Below, piece by piece: positions 1-6,392 of a DNA stretch of 18,273 nucleotides. Below the pieces are notes generated by a model. That model saw only the letters and a program-made list of their open reading frames with translations, was not told the origin of the DNA and searched no databases. The stretch is from Lachnospiraceae bacterium (lineage in GTDB: Bacteria; Bacillota; Clostridia; Lachnospirales; Lachnospiraceae), in the NCBI GenBank assembly GCA_003447295.1, contig DLZQ01000092.1:1-18273 (forward strand), given 5' to 3'. Position 1 is the first letter of the stretch; each line of letters starts with the position of its first letter. The translations under genes were made by a program, and so were the position numbers.

Positions 1-26
1 AACTTCTCATAATGTAAATTATGGAT

Positions 27-59
27 TCAATTTTCACTCAATTCACATTCAATGTAGGT
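27..59 (+). repeat. Three 11-bp TCAAT iterons, candidate parC centromere
   Basis: TCAAT occurs at 27, 38 and 49, at an exact 11-bp spacing, directly in front of the parM-like gene. ParR-type ribbon-helix-helix proteins of type II partition systems (plasmid R1 is the model) bind 11-bp direct repeats around the par promoter, so this is the expected position and period. The third unit reads TCAATGTAG and recurs at 1994 in a second, matching set. Further units may lie left of the window edge. The centromere role is inferred. Confidence 0.6.
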
Positions 60-1048
60 TGGGTGGATTTTTTATATCCTATACTTACAAAACAAATCGC
101 CCACAGGGCAGAAAGGCAGGTACAGGATATGTACACAATTTTACGGAAGAGCCGGTTGCCATCGGTATCGACCATGGTTTCTCGTTAATTAAGACCAGAA
201 ATCACATTTTCAGCAACGGAGTAAGTAAATGCAGCGGTAAGCCGCCGATAGTAGAGAACAGTCTCTGTTACAATGGCAGCTACTATTGTGTGGGAGGGGA
301 GAGAAAGATGGTTGTTACTGACAAGACGGCAGATGAAGATTTCTTCCTGCTTACACTGGTAGCAGTTGCAAAGGAACTGAAGACAAGAGGTTTGCACCAC
401 AATGCTGTTGTGATTCTTGGAGCAGGGGTTCCTTTTAAAAGATTTGGAGAGGAAGCAGGAAAGCTTACTGCATATCTTTCCAGAACCGGCATCCATGATT
501 TTATTTTTGAAGAGGAGGAATATTCCATAGCAATTGAAAAGGTATATTGTTTTCCACAGTGCTTTGCAGCGGTTGCAGACCGTATTGCTAATATGGAGGG
601 CAGGTATGTTGTAGCGGATATTGGCTCATGGACCAAGGATATTATCAGTATCGTGGATAAAAGAATTGATACGGAAAAGTCCGTAACGGTGCCTAATTCT
701 ATTATTACCCTTTTCGGGGAAATTAATGATGGTGTCATGCAGATTGGTTGCGGACGAATACTAGAGGAAGTGCTTCAGGACTTTATCATTGGCAAAGAGG
801 TGGTTATGCCGGAAAAGGCGCAGGCGGTCGTGATTTCTAAGTTAAAGGAGTTTGCGATGGAGATTGAGGGACTGCTTGGAGAAAGTGGATTTGACCTTGA
901 TTATTGCAATGTCCTCTATATTGGCGGTGGCGCAACCATTATGAAGCGGTTTGGTGAGCATAAGGAGAACGTAGCTTATCTGGAGGATATCAGACTGAAT
1001 GCGAAAGGTTATGAGCTGTTGGCATCACATCAGATGAAAAGAGGATAG
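59..1048 (+). CDS. Actin-like ParM/StbA family plasmid-segregation ATPase (5' end uncertain)
   Basis: This is an actin-fold ATPase of the ParM/StbA type, which forms filaments that push replicated plasmid or element copies apart when nucleated by a ParR-centromere complex. Counting from TTG at 59, the phosphate-1 loop IGIDHGFSLIKT is at residues 35-46, the phosphate-2 motif VADIGSWTKD is near residues 184-193, and the adenosine motif YIGGGATIMK is near the C-terminus. The start is doubtful. No in-frame ATG or GTG exists in the window, the frame is open to the left edge, and the first 28 residues look unlike the family. Family proteins usually begin a few residues before IGIDHG, where this sequence has an ACG codon (143-145) followed by EEPVAIGIDHG. 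The original start may therefore have mutated. The ParR-like gene follows after 5 nt, forming a parMR-like pair. The family call is firm; whether the gene is functional is open. Confidence 0.75.
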   Translation: MGGFFISYTYKTNRPQGRKAGTGYVHNFTEEPVAIGIDHGFSLIKTRNHIFSNGVSKCSGKPPIVENSLCYNGSYYCVGGERKMVVTDKTADEDFFLLTLVAVAKELKTRGLHHNAVVILGAGVPFKRFGEEAGKLTAYLSRTGIHDFIFEEEEYSIAIEKVYCFPQCFAAVADRIANMEGRYVVADIGSWTKDIISIVDKRIDTEKSVTVPNSIITLFGEINDGVMQIGCGRILEEVLQDFIIGKEVVMPEKAQAVVISKLKEFAMEIEGLLGESGFDLDYCNVLYIGGGATIMKRFGEHKENVAYLEDIRLNAKGYELLASHQMKRG

Positions 1049-1053
1049 GAGCC

Positions 1054-1356
1054 ATGCAAAAGACGGAGGAAGGATTTCGCTACACCATTCGATTTAGCAA
1101 CAAAGACTATAACCAGAAGGAAGTATTGCGGATGTTTGAATATCTGCTCGGTACCGGAGAATATGCAATGGAGTCAGATATTTTCCGGGAGGGTATCAGG
1201 AGCCTTTACAGAGAAAAGACGGAGCCTGATAAGGTCGTGGATTGGGACAATCGGATACAGGAGCGTGCCACAGCTACAGCGGATGTCATGATGGAGCGGA
1301 TGAAGGTTATGCTTGACGGTATTTCTATCAGACAGGATGTAATACCAAGTCCATAG
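1054..1356 (+). CDS. ParR-like centromere-binding small protein, truncated by an amber codon
   Basis: This 100-residue protein starts 5 nt after the parM-like stop, preceded by GATAGGAG. Residues 7-55 (YTIRFSNKDYNQKEVLRMFEYL and the following FREGIRSLYREK) fit a ribbon-helix-helix N-terminal fold: a short strand then two amphipathic helices. Position directly downstream of parM and the 11-bp iterons supports a ParR-like adaptor role. The frame stops at TAG (1354-1356) but stays open in the same frame to TAA at 1474-1476. The extra 39 codons end in a hydrophobic tail, VGDFLSSLYGDM. In ParR proteins the C-terminal tail contacts the actin-like filament, so the truncation could separate DNA binding from motor binding. 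Sequence similarity to ParR is not strong enough to be certain by eye. Confidence 0.6.
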   Translation: MQKTEEGFRYTIRFSNKDYNQKEVLRMFEYLLGTGEYAMESDIFREGIRSLYREKTEPDKVVDWDNRIQERATATADVMMERMKVMLDGISIRQDVIPSP

Positions 1357-1476
1357 GCTGACAGCGAATCGAATAGTCATGAGAATGATTGCGAGGGCAT
1401 GAAACCACCGGAGGCATCCAAGGAACTGGATGCAGGTGTTGGAGATTTCCTGAGCAGTCTGTATGGAGATATGTAA
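1054..1476 (+). pseudogene. Full-length ParR-like frame with internal TAG
   Basis: Read through the TAG at 1354, the frame gives 139 residues plus the stop position, ending at TAA 1474-1476. The downstream segment is acidic and serine-rich and then ends in GVGDFLSSLYGDM. It keeps coding-like composition, which suggests a recent nonsense change rather than chance. CAG or CAA to TAG is the simplest path. Readthrough or suppression cannot be ruled out from sequence alone. Confidence 0.55.
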
Positions 1477-1515
1477 GTTATTTCTGAGGGTATCGTCAAG
1501 GCTGACAAAGTGGCG

Positions 1516-1544
1516 ACAGCAAATCTGCAAAAGCAGTTTGCTGT
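1516..1544 (+). other. Stem-loop with no T-tract
   Basis: ACAGCAAA-t-CTGC (1516-1528) pairs with GCAGTTTGCTGT (1533-1544), giving a 12-bp stem with one bulged base and an AAAA loop. No run of T follows, so it is not a standard intrinsic terminator. The stretch 1477-1566 also reads in frame as coding-like sequence, so the hairpin may be incidental to an old gene. Confidence 0.35.
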
Positions 1545-1605
1545 GCGACTACTTGTCGGACGGTAGTGATAAAGGCGAGTGGGATATTTCATATGCAACT
1601 GGGGC

Positions 1606-1664
1606 TTGGGGATGTTAAGTCCCCAACAAGTTTTGCCCGTTGTGTGTACACAGGGCGAAACTTG
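1606..1664 (+). other. oriT-like double inverted repeat
   Basis: Two adjacent inverted repeats lie here. The first is TTGGGGA (1606-1612) with TCCCCAA (1620-1626). The second is CAAGTTTTGCCC (1627-1638) with GGGCGAAACTTG (1653-1664), a 12-bp stem with one G.T pair, whose loop contains the perfect palindrome TGTGTACACA (1643-1652). Hairpins next to an unpaired stretch are the usual layout of relaxase recognition sites at transfer origins. The neighbourhood (parM/parR remains) fits a mobile element. No relaxase or MobC gene is in the window. The nick site is not identified. A regulatory RNA hairpin is the main alternative. Confidence 0.4.
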
Positions 1665-1971
1665 CTCTATATCCCGCGAAGTATGCTGAAGCGTATTTGA
1701 GCATATAGATAAAATCCATTTGCGAGTAGTCTGCATCGATTAAACCGCTCAAAAGGATGATAGCTATACTATGAAAATCAATTCTATTCAATGAAATCAT
1801 CTCCTGCAATCTGTCTTGTGAACTTCTATGTTACTTGTTTCATGGTAGTAAATCGTTTCGATATGGGAAGTATATCATAAAATTAGATACAGAACAACTG
1901 TTCGAATAATATAAGGACTGTTTTTTGAAAGTTTTTTGGGATTCTATTACTTAAATTCTATTTGAGCTTTT

Positions 1972-2004
1972 TCAATTTGTACTCAATTGTGGCTCAATGT
2001 AGAA
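1972..2004 (+). repeat. Second set of three 11-bp TCAAT iterons
   Basis: TCAAT occurs at 1972, 1983 and 1994, again with an exact 11-bp period. The last unit reads TCAATGTAG and the second begins ACTCAATT, both identical to the set at 27-59. Two matching arrays about 1.9 kb apart flank the parMR-like genes and the oriT-like region. This fits a split centromere or an operator for the same ribbon-helix-helix protein. Confidence 0.6.
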
Positions 2005-2103
2005 TGCGGCCTGTTTTACTAAAATGAATCTATCAGGTTTACTCATCATTGCCGGCATAAAGATGACAAAACTTGGTAATCATTTAGGTAAAGGAGGTTT
2101 CGC

Positions 2104-2367
2104 ATGGAGTTGACGGTAAACAAAGCGGGCAAGTATGCCTTAGTATGGCTTACGAATGCGGAAAAAGCTGATCCAAAAGTTATGGACAGTTTACAGCCTT
2201 TGATTGAGCAGTGTAAGGAGAAGAAGTACAGATTGGCTATTTTTGAATCCGGTGAGCAGGATTTGTTGGAAAAGACAACAGATTTGCTGATTCACAATCG
2301 AGGACTGGAAAAGACCGATGATGGGAAAACAACTGCTTTGCCAAAACAGGCAGCAGGAGCAAGGTAG
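2104..2367 (+). CDS. Small hypothetical protein of mobile elements
   Basis: An 87-residue protein with an excellent AAAGGAGG ribosome site ending 5 nt before ATG. The sequence has a mixed alpha/beta pattern: a strand-like segment YALVWLTNAEK (residues 12-22), a helix around DSLQPLIEQCKEK, and a second strand YRLAIFESG near residue 42. It has a short charged, unstructured tail. No catalytic motif or membrane segment is visible. Similar small proteins are, to my recollection, common as unnamed cargo in Firmicutes conjugative elements. That would match its place 3' of the oriT-like site, but the function is unknown. The second iteron set lies 100 bp upstream and could regulate it. Confidence 0.65.
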   Translation: MELTVNKAGKYALVWLTNAEKADPKVMDSLQPLIEQCKEKKYRLAIFESGEQDLLEKTTDLLIHNRGLEKTDDGKTTALPKQAAGAR

Positions 2368-2387
2368 TAAGCGGTGATTCGCCCGAT

Positions 2388-2500
2388 ACTACCCCACATC
2401 GTTTCTTTCTACCCCAAATTAGTAGGATTGGGGTAGAAAATACATAAATGGGGTAGATTAATATTGATATTCTATGTCATTTTTGATAAAATGGGGTAGA
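2388..2500 (+). repeat. Five TGGGGTA motifs around the fic promoter
   Basis: The heptamer occurs on the minus strand at 2390-2396 and 2410-2416 (as TACCCCA) and on the plus strand at 2429-2435, 2449-2455 and 2492-2498. Each half has a 20-bp step, about two helix turns. The two inner copies form a perfect 12-bp inverted repeat, TTTCTACCCCAA (2406-2417) and TTGGGGTAGAAA (2428-2439). The fifth copy touches the end of the -10 element. This is the layout of a multi-site operator for a repressor. The binding protein is unknown; the Fic protein's own C-terminal winged helix is one candidate. Confidence 0.65.
2464..2492 (+). promoter_or_regulatory. fic promoter
   Basis: TTGATA (2464-2469) and TAAAAT (2487-2492) are separated by 17 bp, each one base off the sigma-A consensus. 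Transcription would begin near 2499, giving a short leader before the ATG at 2518. TGGGGTA motifs sit immediately upstream of the -35 and overlap the end of the -10, so occupied sites would block polymerase. Confidence 0.6.
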
Positions 2501-2517
2501 AAGGAAATGGAGTGACT

Positions 2518-3573
2518 ATGAAAGAGATTAATTACAGAAAAATAGAAGAAATGCCTATAACAATTGAAGTAATGAATATGATTTCAGCACTTCATGAGTA
2601 TAAGGGACGCCAGGAATTATATATAGAAACGCAACCGGAAATTTTGGAAAGATTGATGGAAGTTGCAAGAATACAGAGTACAGAGGCTTCTAACAAAATC
2701 GAAGGAATCTACACTTCGGACGCAAGATTAAAAGAAATTGTTCAAAAAAAGAGTGAACCGAGAAACAGGAACGAAAAAGAAATTGCTGGTTATAGGGAAG
2801 TATTAGGAATGATTCATGACAGTTATTCCTACATACAACTAAAGCCAAATGATATTTTAACACTTCATAAATATCTTTACAGTTATTCGGAATCCGGTAA
2901 TGGCGGTCATTATAAGATGGTAGATAACTACATCGAAGAAGAGGATGAGTTTGGTAATAAGAGCGTAAGGTTTCAACCGGTTCCTGCGATTTTAACCGCG
3001 GAATATATAGAAAGCTTGTGTAAGCAATATGAAGATGTAATTAATAATACGAACATAGACCCATTATTAGTGATACCATGTGTGATACTTGATTTTTTGT
3101 GTATTCATCCGTTTGGAGATGGAAATGGAAGAATGTCCAGGTTGCTGACCTTGCTGCTATTGTATAAAGCGGGATATTTGGTTGGTAAATATATCAGTAT
3201 TGAAATGGTGGTAGAAAAATCGAAGGAAACATATTATGAAGTATTGCAGGATAGTTCAATAAACTGGCACGAGAATACAAATGATTATATGCCATTTATC
3301 AGATACACATTGGGAACTATCATAAATGCCTATAAAGACTTTGAAGACCGATTCATCTTGCTGGAAAAGAAAAAAATGACTTCACCGGAGCGAGTCTACA
3401 GCATTATTGAACGTTCATTAGTGAAATTAGGAAAGTCGGATATTATGACATTGTGTCCGGAACTGAGTCAAAAGACGATTGAGAGAGCGCTGAAGAAGCT
3501 GACAGATGACGGGAAGATTGCAAAGGTTGGAGCGGGTAAGAGTACGATGTATGTGGATGTGAAGAGACTGTAG
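2518..3573 (+). CDS. Fic domain protein (class II, putative AMP-transferase) with C-terminal winged helix
   Basis: Fic enzymes usually transfer AMP from ATP to a hydroxyl on a target protein. The active-site motif HPFGDGNGR is complete at residues 197-205, including catalytic His197. The inhibitory helix motif S-x-x-x-E-G is at residues 58-63 (SNKIEG, Glu62), N-terminal to the core. This makes it a class II, self-inhibited Fic. Residues 288-351 look like a winged helix-turn-helix (LSQKTIERALKKLTDDGKI followed by a wing). ATG at 2518 is chosen because GGAG ends 5 nt before it; GTG at 2512 is an in-frame alternative overlapping that site. Length (351 aa) is typical of Fic-wHTH proteins. No separate antitoxin gene is present. 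The ATPase/TOPRIM pair follows on the same strand after 109 nt with no visible terminator, so co-transcription is plausible. The target protein is unknown. Confidence 0.9.
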   Translation: MKEINYRKIEEMPITIEVMNMISALHEYKGRQELYIETQPEILERLMEVARIQSTEASNKIEGIYTSDARLKEIVQKKSEPRNRNEKEIAGYREVLGMIHDSYSYIQLKPNDILTLHKYLYSYSESGNGGHYKMVDNYIEEEDEFGNKSVRFQPVPAILTAEYIESLCKQYEDVINNTNIDPLLVIPCVILDFLCIHPFGDGNGRMSRLLTLLLLYKAGYLVGKYISIEMVVEKSKETYYEVLQDSSINWHENTNDYMPFIRYTLGTIINAYKDFEDRFILLEKKKMTSPERVYSIIERSLVKLGKSDIMTLCPELSQKTIERALKKLTDDGKIAKVGAGKSTMYVDVKRL

Positions 3574-3682
3574 TTAAAAAGTTATGGAAAGAGTAATGTT
3601 TTACCGGTTCGATGCATATATTATTTATTATATGTATTGGAGGGGACTCGTGAAAAAGGAAATTATACGAAGGAGTGAAAGA

Positions 3683-4957
3683 ATGGTAGCTATTTATTTT
3701 GAAAAACTGTTTGGAAGATTTGATTATGAAGTTGTTTTGAATCAAGAAGGATTGACTATTTTAACAGGACCTAACGGGTATGGAAAATCAACTATTTTGA
3801 AATCAATTGAAGCAATTGGTAATGAATTTGCGGGTATAATGTTTTTCTTTTCGCTTGATTTTAAAAAGATAACAGCGGTCTTCAAAAATGACAAAACTAT
3901 AGTTATAGAAAAAGACAAAGATTCTTTAATACTCAATGGTATTGTTATTGATGGACAAGTTTTCAGAAGTGCCTTTGAAGAAGTGATGGAGAGAAGACCG
4001 TATTTCATGAGAATAGATGAAGATACATGGATTGACAGGAGAAGAGGTATTCGATATTCAACCAATGAATATTTGTCAGAAATATATATGAAAGATAGAA
4101 GAGGACTTACTGTTTCGGAACAAAGAGAATTATTTTCGATGGAATTACTAGAATTATTGCAACAAATGAAGCAATTAGTTGGAACAGTATATTTTATTAA
4201 AGAACAGAGATTGATTCGTGAAAAAAGAAATAATCGTGACGAACAAGAAGTTATTAATGTTATAGAGGAGCTGCCAGAAAAATTTAAAGGTTTAATTGGA
4301 AGAGTGCAGCAAGAGTATTCTGATATATCTAGTAAATTGGATAGTACATATCCGAATAGATTGTTTGAAAATGAAGAAAGAATATCAGAAGATGAGTATA
4401 AGCAGAAAATGCAAGATATGATGGAAAAATTTGAAAAGATGATAAAATATGATTTATCGACTATGCAAATAACATCAAATTTTGTGTTTAGAGATGAGCA
4501 TGCAAAAGCTTTAAAAATCTATTTTGATGATTTCGAGGTTAAGTATGGTGTATATAGGGATTTTATTGATAAATTAGAGTTATACACGGATATTATCAAT
4601 AATAGGTTGTCGTTTAAAAATGTAAGAATATCTAAAGATTGTGGAATAGATATTGTGGATGAAAATCAAAAACAATTGAGATTGAATCAGTTATCATCTG
4701 GTGAAAAACAAGAAATTGTGTTGTTTTATGATTTAATCTTTGGGACACAGGAAAATATTCTGTTGATGATTGATGAGCCGGAAATTTCGCTTCACATTAC
4801 TTGGCAGAAAAAATTTATGGATGACTTACTTAGAATTATTATTTACAAAGGAATAAATGTAATAGTAGCTACACATTCCCCTCAGATTATTAATAATCAT
4901 TGGGAGAGACAAATTGATTTAGGAGAACTTTATGGCGAGCAACTCGATAAGAAGTAA
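3683..4957 (+). CDS. ABC/AAA_15-type ATPase, AriA-like (PARIS-type defence ATPase)
   Basis: An OLD/RecF-style ABC ATPase of 424 residues. Walker A GPNGYGKST is at residues 29-37, the ABC signature LSSGEKQE at 337-344, Walker B LLMIDEPE at 360-367 and the switch histidine in ATHSP at His398. A long helical middle section (about 110-330) separates the two halves of the nucleotide fold, as in coiled-coil or clamp insertions of this family. ATG at 3683 has AAGGAG upstream and begins exactly at the first strand of the fold; GTG at 3650 with a strong GGAGGGG is an in-frame alternative. The DUF4435 gene overlaps its last 26 bp. In PARIS the ATPase senses a phage anti-restriction protein and holds the TOPRIM effector until triggered. 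Assignment to that system is by architecture. Confidence 0.85.
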   Translation: MVAIYFEKLFGRFDYEVVLNQEGLTILTGPNGYGKSTILKSIEAIGNEFAGIMFFFSLDFKKITAVFKNDKTIVIEKDKDSLILNGIVIDGQVFRSAFEEVMERRPYFMRIDEDTWIDRRRGIRYSTNEYLSEIYMKDRRGLTVSEQRELFSMELLELLQQMKQLVGTVYFIKEQRLIREKRNNRDEQEVINVIEELPEKFKGLIGRVQQEYSDISSKLDSTYPNRLFENEERISEDEYKQKMQDMMEKFEKMIKYDLSTMQITSNFVFRDEHAKALKIYFDDFEVKYGVYRDFIDKLELYTDIINNRLSFKNVRISKDCGIDIVDENQKQLRLNQLSSGEKQEIVLFYDLIFGTQENILLMIDEPEISLHITWQKKFMDDLLRIIIYKGINVIVATHSPQIINNHWERQIDLGELYGEQLDKK

Positions 4958-5777
4958 TTTGACAAAAGAAGATATTATATCAGATATTACGTTGTGTATG
5001 GGAGCTGATATAGATAGAAAAAATATCTATTTACTGGTTGAAGGAGAAGATGATATAAGACTTTTACATCCGTATATATCAGAAAATGTCTTAATATATG
5101 AGTCATATGATGGGAAAAAAGGTGTTGAGGTAATTGTTAATGATAGATTTTTAGATAATAAGAGAGTTATTGGTATACGTGATAGAGATTATCAACAAGA
5201 GCCGACGTCAGAAAAGATATTTTTTTATGATTACAACTGCATGGAGATAATGCTAATTTCTAACGATGACATCATTGACAACTTGTGTTTTGAATACTAT
5301 AAAGGACCTCTTTTAAGCCGCGAATTAAGGAACTGTATATTAAATGAATTAAAGATATTAAGTGTTATACGAAAATATAACGAAACGAAACAGTGGGGCA
5401 TAATATTAAAAGGACTTTCTGCTAACCAGGGATTTAATACTGAGACCGAAAAAATGGATAATGATGTGATTGTAAGAAAAGTGAATCAAATGAATGGTAA
5501 TTTTATTAGTGAGCAGATACTTAGCGATATTTATGACGAGGTTTCTGGAGTATGGAGCCAAGAGCAACTTTATTATGGAACGCAGGGACATGATTTTTGT
5601 ACATTATTTGCAACAATTTGTAATAACTATCGTAAACGTGGAATAAAGCCGATAGAAGTGCAAGCAAGTGCACGATGCACTTTTAGATGGAGTGATTTTG
5701 TAAAGACAAAGCTGTATTTAAGTGTTAAAGAGTATAGTCAAGTACATAGTTTAAAGATTTTGGCAGGAATATCATAG
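4932..5777 (+). CDS. DUF4435 TOPRIM-like protein, AriB-like effector
   Basis: This 281-residue protein has the acidic motifs of the DUF4435/TOPRIM fold. YLLVEGEDD places Glu37 at the first metal site, GIRDRDY supplies Asp84 and Asp86, and CMEIML supplies Glu105. A later GHDF at 219-222 is typical of the C-terminal half of DUF4435 proteins as I know them. TOPRIM nucleases use these acids to bind Mg2+. In PARIS, AriB is released by the ATPase and acts as a nuclease (tRNA cleavage in the E. coli case), stopping growth. The start overlaps the ATPase gene by 26 bp, with AGGAG 8 nt upstream, indicating translational coupling and a fixed ratio. Length matches the family. The strongly AT-rich coding differs from genes after 7000, a sign of transfer. 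Confidence 0.8.
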   Translation: MASNSIRSNLTKEDIISDITLCMGADIDRKNIYLLVEGEDDIRLLHPYISENVLIYESYDGKKGVEVIVNDRFLDNKRVIGIRDRDYQQEPTSEKIFFYDYNCMEIMLISNDDIIDNLCFEYYKGPLLSRELRNCILNELKILSVIRKYNETKQWGIILKGLSANQGFNTETEKMDNDVIVRKVNQMNGNFISEQILSDIYDEVSGVWSQEQLYYGTQGHDFCTLFATICNNYRKRGIKPIEVQASARCTFRWSDFVKTKLYLSVKEYSQVHSLKILAGIS

Positions 5778-5934
5778 AATTTTTAGTATGGGAGGCAATA
5801 AATAGATTTGCTAAACAAATGTGAACCTATTAGAGTAGTATGTAGCTCCCAATTGTATGTGAACTTCCAATAGTGAGTGCAGCTAAAGAAAAAACGCTAG
5901 GTTTCATAGGCTGAAAATCCTTGAAAATATGGGG

Positions 5935-5972
5935 AAAACCTGCATTTTGTATTGCAAAAGTGCAGGTTTTTT
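5935..5972 (+). terminator. Intrinsic terminator after the defence genes
   Basis: AAAACCTGCA (5935-5944) and TGCAGGTTTT (5961-5970) form a perfect 10-bp stem with a 16-nt loop, ending in a T-tract. It closes the fic-ATPase-DUF4435 unit, 157 bp after the last stop. Confidence 0.8.
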
Positions 5973-5973
5973 G

Positions 5974-6002
5974 GAGGCTTCCACCATTATGCCAGAAGCC
6001 TC
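5974..6002. other. Second hairpin adjacent to the terminator
   Basis: GAGGCTTC (5974-5981) pairs perfectly with GAAGCCTC (5995-6002) across a 13-nt loop, directly after the terminator. No T-tract follows on the plus strand. It may be a back-up structure or belong to a lost neighbouring element. Confidence 0.5.
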
Positions 6003-6069
6003 ACTAAAAATGATTAAATTAAAAGAACTTTAAATACCTTTACATTGAATTACAAGGATGCTATTATTT

Positions 6070-6190
6070 ATAGACAATCGAGGAACTGTTCGAGGTGGAA
6101 AATTTCGTACCCGTCCACACGCCGCTGGCTTGACAGGGAAAACCCGAGAGATGCAGGAGAATGGTACGCCTGCCGGACAGTTTCTATAGA
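6070..6190. other. GC-richer fragment of unknown origin
   Basis: About 120 bp stand out from AT-rich surroundings on both sides. One frame reads IEELFEVENFVPVHTPLA then stop; another gives a 43-codon frame from the ATG near 6057 ending in REMQENGTPAGQFL. No frame is long enough to name. It looks like a scrap of a former gene or an old insertion junction. Confidence 0.35.
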
Positions 6191-6342
6191 TTGTGATACT
6201 TTCTTATATTATTCTATTTTATGTCTGATATCGTACAACATGCTGATAATTACGATATCTTATAAAGTCAGTTTTAACAGAATCGTTTTATATTTCCTTT
6301 GTAACAATTTAAATTTTTAATGCTATAAATGACACATAATCA

Positions 6343-6392
6343 TTTGTGTAAAATTGTGTATTTTACTATTGATTTTGTGTAAAATTGTGTAT
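6343..6392 (+). repeat. Two 19-bp direct repeats in the hicA promoter
   Basis: TTTGTGTAAAATTGTGTAT occurs identically at 6343-6361 and 6374-6392, offset 31 bp (about three helix turns). Each copy contains two TTGTGTA-like half sites. The second copy runs into the -10 element, as expected for an autorepressor site bound by the HicB DNA-binding domain. Confidence 0.7.

Larger units (their letters stand above)
1477..2103. other. Long gap between the parR-like gene and the small cargo gene
   Basis: This 627-bp stretch has no convincing gene. It holds an in-frame coding-like remnant (1477-1566), a stem-loop at 1516-1544, the oriT-like repeats at 1606-1664, an AT-rich segment (about 1850-1970) and a second set of three TCAAT iterons at 1972-2004. 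In related mobile elements this is where a mobilization region would sit, and the relaxase genes appear to have been lost or to lie elsewhere. The open frames on the minus strand here show no recognisable protein features. Confidence 0.5.

Noticed and set aside
27..59. Short CRISPR-like repeats
   Set aside because: The period is 11 bp with a 5-bp core, far too short for repeat-spacer units, and no cas genes are present. Iterons explain them better.
2406..2439. Terminator for the small cargo gene at 2104-2367
   Set aside because: The 12-bp inverted repeat has no T-tract on the plus strand, and the same motif recurs three more times at regular spacing. An operator array fits better.
6045..6320. 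91-codon open frame between the terminator and hicA
   Set aside because: It has no ribosome site, crosses a composition break and ends in low-complexity hydrophobic residues. It is treated as a remnant, not a gene.
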